Positions 59,236-64,000 of a stretch of 64,000 bases of DNA are shown in pieces (the first letter of the stretch is position 1; each line of letters opens with the position of its first letter). The DNA is taken from NCBI GenBank assembly GCA_018340805.1, contig JACMZG010001908.1, forward strand, positions 31,361,394 through 31,425,393, written 5' to 3'. Both the position numbers and the translations under genes were made by a program. The notes beneath the pieces are model-generated. The model was not told the DNA's origin, made no database searches, and saw only the letters and a list, made by a program, of their open reading frames with translations. This DNA is from Microvelia longipes (taxonomy: Eukaryota > Arthropoda > Insecta > Hemiptera > Veliidae).

Positions 59236-61250
59236 TTTTAATAATTTTGAAATAATAACGATATCAATACTCACAATGTCATAATTGTAGATACTAATTG
59301 TACTCATAATTCAACTTGACCTTCCCTCGATAATCACGAGTTTCAAGGTATCTTTCTAAAAATGCAACGAACTTCTCTATATATATATTAATAATATTAA
59401 AACAAGCTACAAATTCGCAAATTTCGGTGTCTTTCCTTAAAAGTTTATAATTATTTCTTGACATTAACTAATAATTTTATAAGAAGACAGGTAAATTCAT
59501 AAATATACTTTTTTATAATTTAAAAAATAAGTTCTTGACTTATCCTTGTTATAGTGTTAATTAAAAACTTAGCAATGAAGATGCAGTAAATAAAATAATT
59601 GTATTCCTTCTTTATTTTATTATTTGTTAATTACTCTAATATTGAAAGTAAGTCGTTTATTAACAAATATGACTACTATAAGAAATAATTTTTTTGTAAA
59701 AAGTTATATCTAAGGTTACTGCGCAGTTATTTTTAATTTAATTAAAATTCTTTAGTTTAATTTTAAATTAATTTAAAATTTTTATTTTAAATTAAAATAT
59801 TTAATTAATTTACTATAAGTAAATTGGAGCGGTTCTCCAATTTACTAAAATCATAGAGATATATACTAGAGGGGGCATAGACAACCTCAATACATTAAGA
59901 GGCCTGAAATACCTTTTTGAGGCTCTGTGTAACCTCATTGAAACCTCCTTCAACAAGTGAGTTAAGGTTAAAATAAATTAATTGATTTCAGGTTCCCGCA
60001 TATTGTTTGTGTTTTTAACGTTCTTCTTAATAAGTTATTGTAATTTGGTACTGGTTAATTGATTATATTTACAAGCGTATAGGTGGTCAGGTTACTTTTT
60101 CGATGTTTTACAATTTAACCTATAGTCTATAGGTTACAATTTAAACTCTAGTAATATATCTCTATGAATATATAGATATATTATACGATAGGTATAAATG
60201 GGATTAATTAGAAAAGAGCTATAGTATTTCTCTGCAATGAATTTTAAGATTTCTTCTTAAAAATTGTTGTTGATATAGTTCCTGTGTTGCCTTTAAAAAT
60301 TTAATTTAATTGAATAAAGACAATAGAACAAAACATTTTAGAAAGAACCTTAAAAATCTGAAAACTAGAGCCCTTTATAGTTTGGCATTTTAAATTGGCA
60401 CCCATTCAATTTTTGAAACTTATATTTTTAATTTTCCTTGATTATTGTGATAAAAATAAAAATTCAAAACCGTGGCCTCACCTTTCAGCTCCGAATTCTA
60501 TGCACCTATCCCAATAACGAAGTTTTAAGGGATTTAGCAAAAAATCAGGCTGTATGGAAGGAATGTCTAATTAATTAGACAAATTATTAAATTAAATAAT
60601 TAAATTAGGGAGACACTTCTGAAATCAGAAAGATGTGTCCCCTCTACGTCCGTCACCCTTACAACCTTATAAGCCTGATTTTCTAATGAAAATTCACTAA
60701 AATTTAGTAAAAGATAAAATAAAGAAAACACCAGCAACATATCGCGTGTATACTTTATTCGTCTTTAATTGAAATGTACGTAAGTCTTAACTAACAATAG
60801 TCTGAAAATTATGACGAACTATTAAATAATTATTTACCTGGTTACTTAGTGTTGGGTATTTTTAGTCTCGTTTAATGGTATATATTCAAGGTTTACATAC
60901 ATGAAGAGGCCTTGGATTGATCGGCAGACCTGCCTCACAAGTCAACATGACGATTTTTATCTCTATATCTTTTCTGTATCATTTATTAGATTATTCTTTG
61001 TAAAAACAATTATCTAGTGTAGAGTAGATAAAGTAGTTATAATTTTAAAGGTAATTATAACAGTACAGTGCCCACGCTTGTCAAATCATACAGAAAATAG
61101 TTATACAGCGAAAGTAGCAGCTTTATTTTGCGATATCTGCCAGATTCTGAGATGATTCTGGATAAGCATATATTGACATTTTGCGAATTATTAAAGAAAA
61201 TTAGTAAATGAGATTAAAGTCATGAATGTTTTAAGTGGTTTTTGAGGAAG
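59236..61250. other. AT-rich stretch, no gene recognised
   Basis: Contains a hairpin at 59818-59848 (AGTAAATTGGAG / CTCCAATTTACT around CGGTT). A phrase at 60655-60705 (CCTTATAAGCCTGATTTTCT then GAAAATTCACTAAAA) is related to 52020-52056 at the edge of array E, so a piece of the same element family lies here without its array. Confidence 0.5.
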
Positions 61251-61324
<74 letters not shown>

Positions 61325-61336
61325 TGTGTGTGTGTA
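61251..61336. repeat. (AT)n then (TG)n microsatellite
   Basis: About 70 bases of AT with two breaks, followed by a short TG run, directly upstream of a MITE. Confidence 0.95.
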
Positions 61337-61370
61337 CTTTTAAGAGGTTTCTGGTTGTTATAGATATAAT

Positions 61371-61579
61371 CAGTGGCAGACTGGGCTGGCCTAAAATGGC
61401 CAAACCCACATTAGAAGAGGAGTGGGTTCCTACATAGCTTTTCAAGTAAAGGGGTCTACTTTTAACTTGAGTAGTATTAATGATTATAGCATGCTTAATT
61501 TAATTTAATAAAATTAAATTAAATTGGTGGTAGCCCAAGAAGGGTGCCACCTTCGCCTTTACTGGCGAGTCCGCCCCTG
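61371..61579. mobile_element. Small hAT-type MITE
   Basis: Ends CAGTGGCAGACTGG and CGAGTCCGCCCCTG are imperfect inverted copies. The flanking octamers GATATAAT (61363-61370) and GATACAAT (61580-61587) match at 7 of 8 bases. The centre is a TTAAATTTAATT-type palindrome. 209 bp, no ORF. Confidence 0.78.
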
Positions 61580-61587
61580 GATACAAT

Positions 61588-62811
61588 CACTAGACAAGAG
61601 AATTATAAGTCTTTATCAATAAAAAAAAGTAGAAAATAAACGGAATGTTTAGTTTAGGTCGCGAAGGTTGAAGAGAACTTAAAAAAACGTTTTACCTTAA
61701 ATTATCCAAGTGATAAGATGACCTGGAGGTACTCACGATAAAGCTCATTTCGCTAGTGAGATAAGGAATAATTAGACAATTTATATTTAATTATTGTCAA
61801 AAAAAATAAATAAAATTGCCATAAAAGTAACAAGGCCAATAAGCTCACTGGCTCACGCGCAAAGTTCAGGATTTTAAATTCATCAAGAAGAAATTAGTTT
61901 AATATGGACCATTATATAGCTTTATACATAATACCATCCACTAGTGTGGTGAAAGCAAAACATTTTGTTTTGCTTTCTTTTCATCTGAAGGAGAGGAAGA
62001 GGTGAAACTAAGAAGAATTAGAAAATAATACTTCACATGAGGAGGTAGACACTTGATAATTGGTAAATGAGGCAATTTCTCAAAAGCTCTTAATTATTGG
62101 AGTCCTAATTCATGGATTTTTAACCATTAATATCTCATTTAAAAATAAATTATTTCTTTCATTTTGCCAGTTTGCTAGATATTATTCCTTACTTGCCAAA
62201 ACTTGACGATAAGTCATAAAAAAAGGTTATTAGCACATTCTCCTATAAAAATTCGCTTACTAATCGTACAAAAAAGTGTATAGACAGTAAAAAACTCAAA
62301 AGAAATGACATTTATTATATTGCATAATTTACCATTAAATAGCTCTCTTTATACGAGATCTATTTAGACCTCGCGTTTATTTAATATTGTAGGTGGAATT
62401 TATACAACATTATAACTAACAGGGAACTAAAATTGTATAGTTAAGGTCATTCACTAACACTGTCGTAAATCTACACGAATACAGAATTAAATACTTAAGC
62501 AATGCTTCTGAGCAGCTTTTCCCTCGTTATCCACAGGCAAATTAAATTTGAATAATACAAACATTTTTAGTAAGCATATCTTAACTTAAATTAAAATAAA
62601 TAATACAACTTATACATTCATTCAAAAGCGAGTAACAAAATACATAATTAGCTTTATTATTACTAATTAGCGTCACTGTTTTGCCTTTGTACTATGTAGC
62701 ATGTAGTTAACTATCAATCTAAAACAATTATCGTTAAAATTAACTTTTTCCAACTCAGAAGGTAGAATAAAAAAATAAACTATTAACTTACAGACCACTT
62801 GGTTTTTTTAT
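61588..62811. other. AT-rich stretch, no gene recognised
   Basis: I find no ORF, terminal repeat or array that I can support here. Confidence 0.5.
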
Positions 62812-63440
62812 TTTTACTTTACCTTTTATATACGAAAAGTAATGTGTACTTATAATCCAGATTATAAGACTAGGACCTTAGACCAGGATTTTAAATGAAT
62901 GGTCCGTTGCAGGTTTTTTAGACATGAGTAACGTGTGTCTGTTACCATCATACCTCGGAGTGTGTCTAAGCTAAAGAGTTAAAACCTATAGTACAAAATC
63001 CATGTTTAGGCCTAGTTGAGCAATTGAAAAATTTCTTACGACGACATTAACAGTATTAATTGACTCATCAAAAATGTCAAAAATTCATGAAAAGTAGAAA
63101 TTGTTTGGATCGATTTGAACTTTATCACGGATTTGGTCATACATAGGAATAACAAATGTGTTATATTTTCTAAAAATAGACAAGCATAAAAGTAAATATA
63201 AAGTTTCATTTTAATAGGGCAAGATTACTGATGTTAAGCAGGCATTGAGCGAGGTCAGTACCTGGATGCGTGTCCGATGGGAATAAAACAGATGTTACTA
63301 CTGTCCGAAGACAAGCAAAGCGAGTCCTAAGTGGTGAGGATTAGCTTAGCTAATCCGATACAGCGAGTTTCGATAATCCGAAGTTTCGAGGTACTTTGGA
63401 CCTGATTTTAGCCAATATTCATCCGACAATGACGCCTTTG
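62812..63440 (+). repeat. 5S-like repeat, copy J
   Basis: Head TTTACTTTACCTTTTATATA (decayed). Body phrases AGTGTGTCTAAGCTAAAGAG and GACATTAACAG follow. The 5S-like part at 63225-63285 has ATGTTAAGCAGGCATTGAGC and GAGGTCAGTACCTGGATG. The tail GAAGACAAGCAAAGCGAGTC is followed by TTTCGAGGTAC. Confidence 0.72.
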
Positions 63441-63749
63441 AGGTTGATCAGATGACGAAAGTAGAAAGGGTGGTGGGGAAAACGACTCTATATGGCTTCT
63501 TCATACAAAAATATAACTGAATAATATATTTCTTAAAAAAATATGACAAGTTCTATTAATGACATATTATACGTCACCAACCAATAGATTCCAAGGTCTC
63601 AATAAGCTAAATTTTTGTGCAAAGTTTCGTCTTAATCAGAGAAAGTCTTTGAGAAATAAATATCATGATACGATGAAATGTCTACCAAGTCTTACATACA
63701 CACACAAATATATATATATAATATAATAATATAATATATATATATATAT

Positions 63750-63780
<31 letters not shown>

Positions 63781-64000
63781 TCTATATACATTATTACACA
63801 TTATACATTCATGTGTGTGTGTCAGAGTGTTTTTTCTCAAAGAGCCTTAATAGAGACTGGGTGTTTTCTCTATATGCTTATTTTTTCTACCAAGAAAATC
63901 GGACAATCTTAAGATGTCCCATCTAAAGAGTTGGCCTAATCAATCACGCAAAAACGTTTACCTAATTTGCTAAATCCTCTAAATCTTTAGTAAGCATGGA
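63441..64000. other. AT-rich end of window with an (AT)n tract
   Basis: An AT microsatellite with interruptions at 63708-63778 and a short TG run at 63811-63822. Nothing else recognised. Confidence 0.6.

Overview
The window is eukaryotic, AT-rich and full of transposable elements. The only conserved gene is an intron-rich nucleoporin whose protein resembles animal Nup205. Together with the types of repeat present (Helitron with TCTATAC start, hAT and PIF/Harbinger-like elements, R1/LOA-like LINE pieces, a tRNA-derived SINE) this points to an arthropod, most likely an insect. I cannot place it further.

Layout. Positions 1-28040 hold the 5' half of a Nup205 gene on the minus strand: 17 coding exons, 985 complete codons, all introns GT-AG and all phases consistent. 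The 3' half lies beyond position 1. Its introns carry a complete Helitron (966-1981), several hAT-type elements, palindromic MITEs, copies of a repeat containing a 5S rRNA-like segment, a tRNA-SINE, and a decayed tyrosine-recombinase-like ORF beside a cluster of covarying DNA hairpins (24675-25946). Positions 28041-31328 are non-coding and contain a diverged tandem duplication. Two paralogous Myb/SANT-like DNA-binding genes on the plus strand (31329-32276 and 36442-37380) follow, separated by a Harbinger-like element with a smaller MITE nested in it and a LINE fragment.

From 38 kb onward I see no intact gene. There is LINE RNase H debris, a very large imperfect inverted repeat (about 40360-42460 against 44280-45940), a minisatellite/higher-order repeat domain built on GGCTCGCTTCGCTCGCTAGA (46434-50785 and 52061-52645), further LINE and 5S-repeat pieces with a nested MITE, and AT-rich sequence to the end.

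Main unusual signals: (1) four consecutive hairpins at 24721-24860 whose stem sequences differ but remain complementary, all with a GGC-(G-N-A type loop)-GCC core and GA/GA flanks, next to a tyrosine recombinase remnant; (2) the same GCGAAGC mini-hairpin core recurring in at least four apparently unrelated repeat families here; (3) a dispersed repeat carrying the 5S rRNA internal promoter region; (4) a roughly 2 kb-arm inverted repeat with an arm-specific MITE; (5) a gene-conversion-like pattern between the two Myb/SANT paralogues. Many single-base indels in the repeats and two N gaps suggest that assembly quality limits fine detail.
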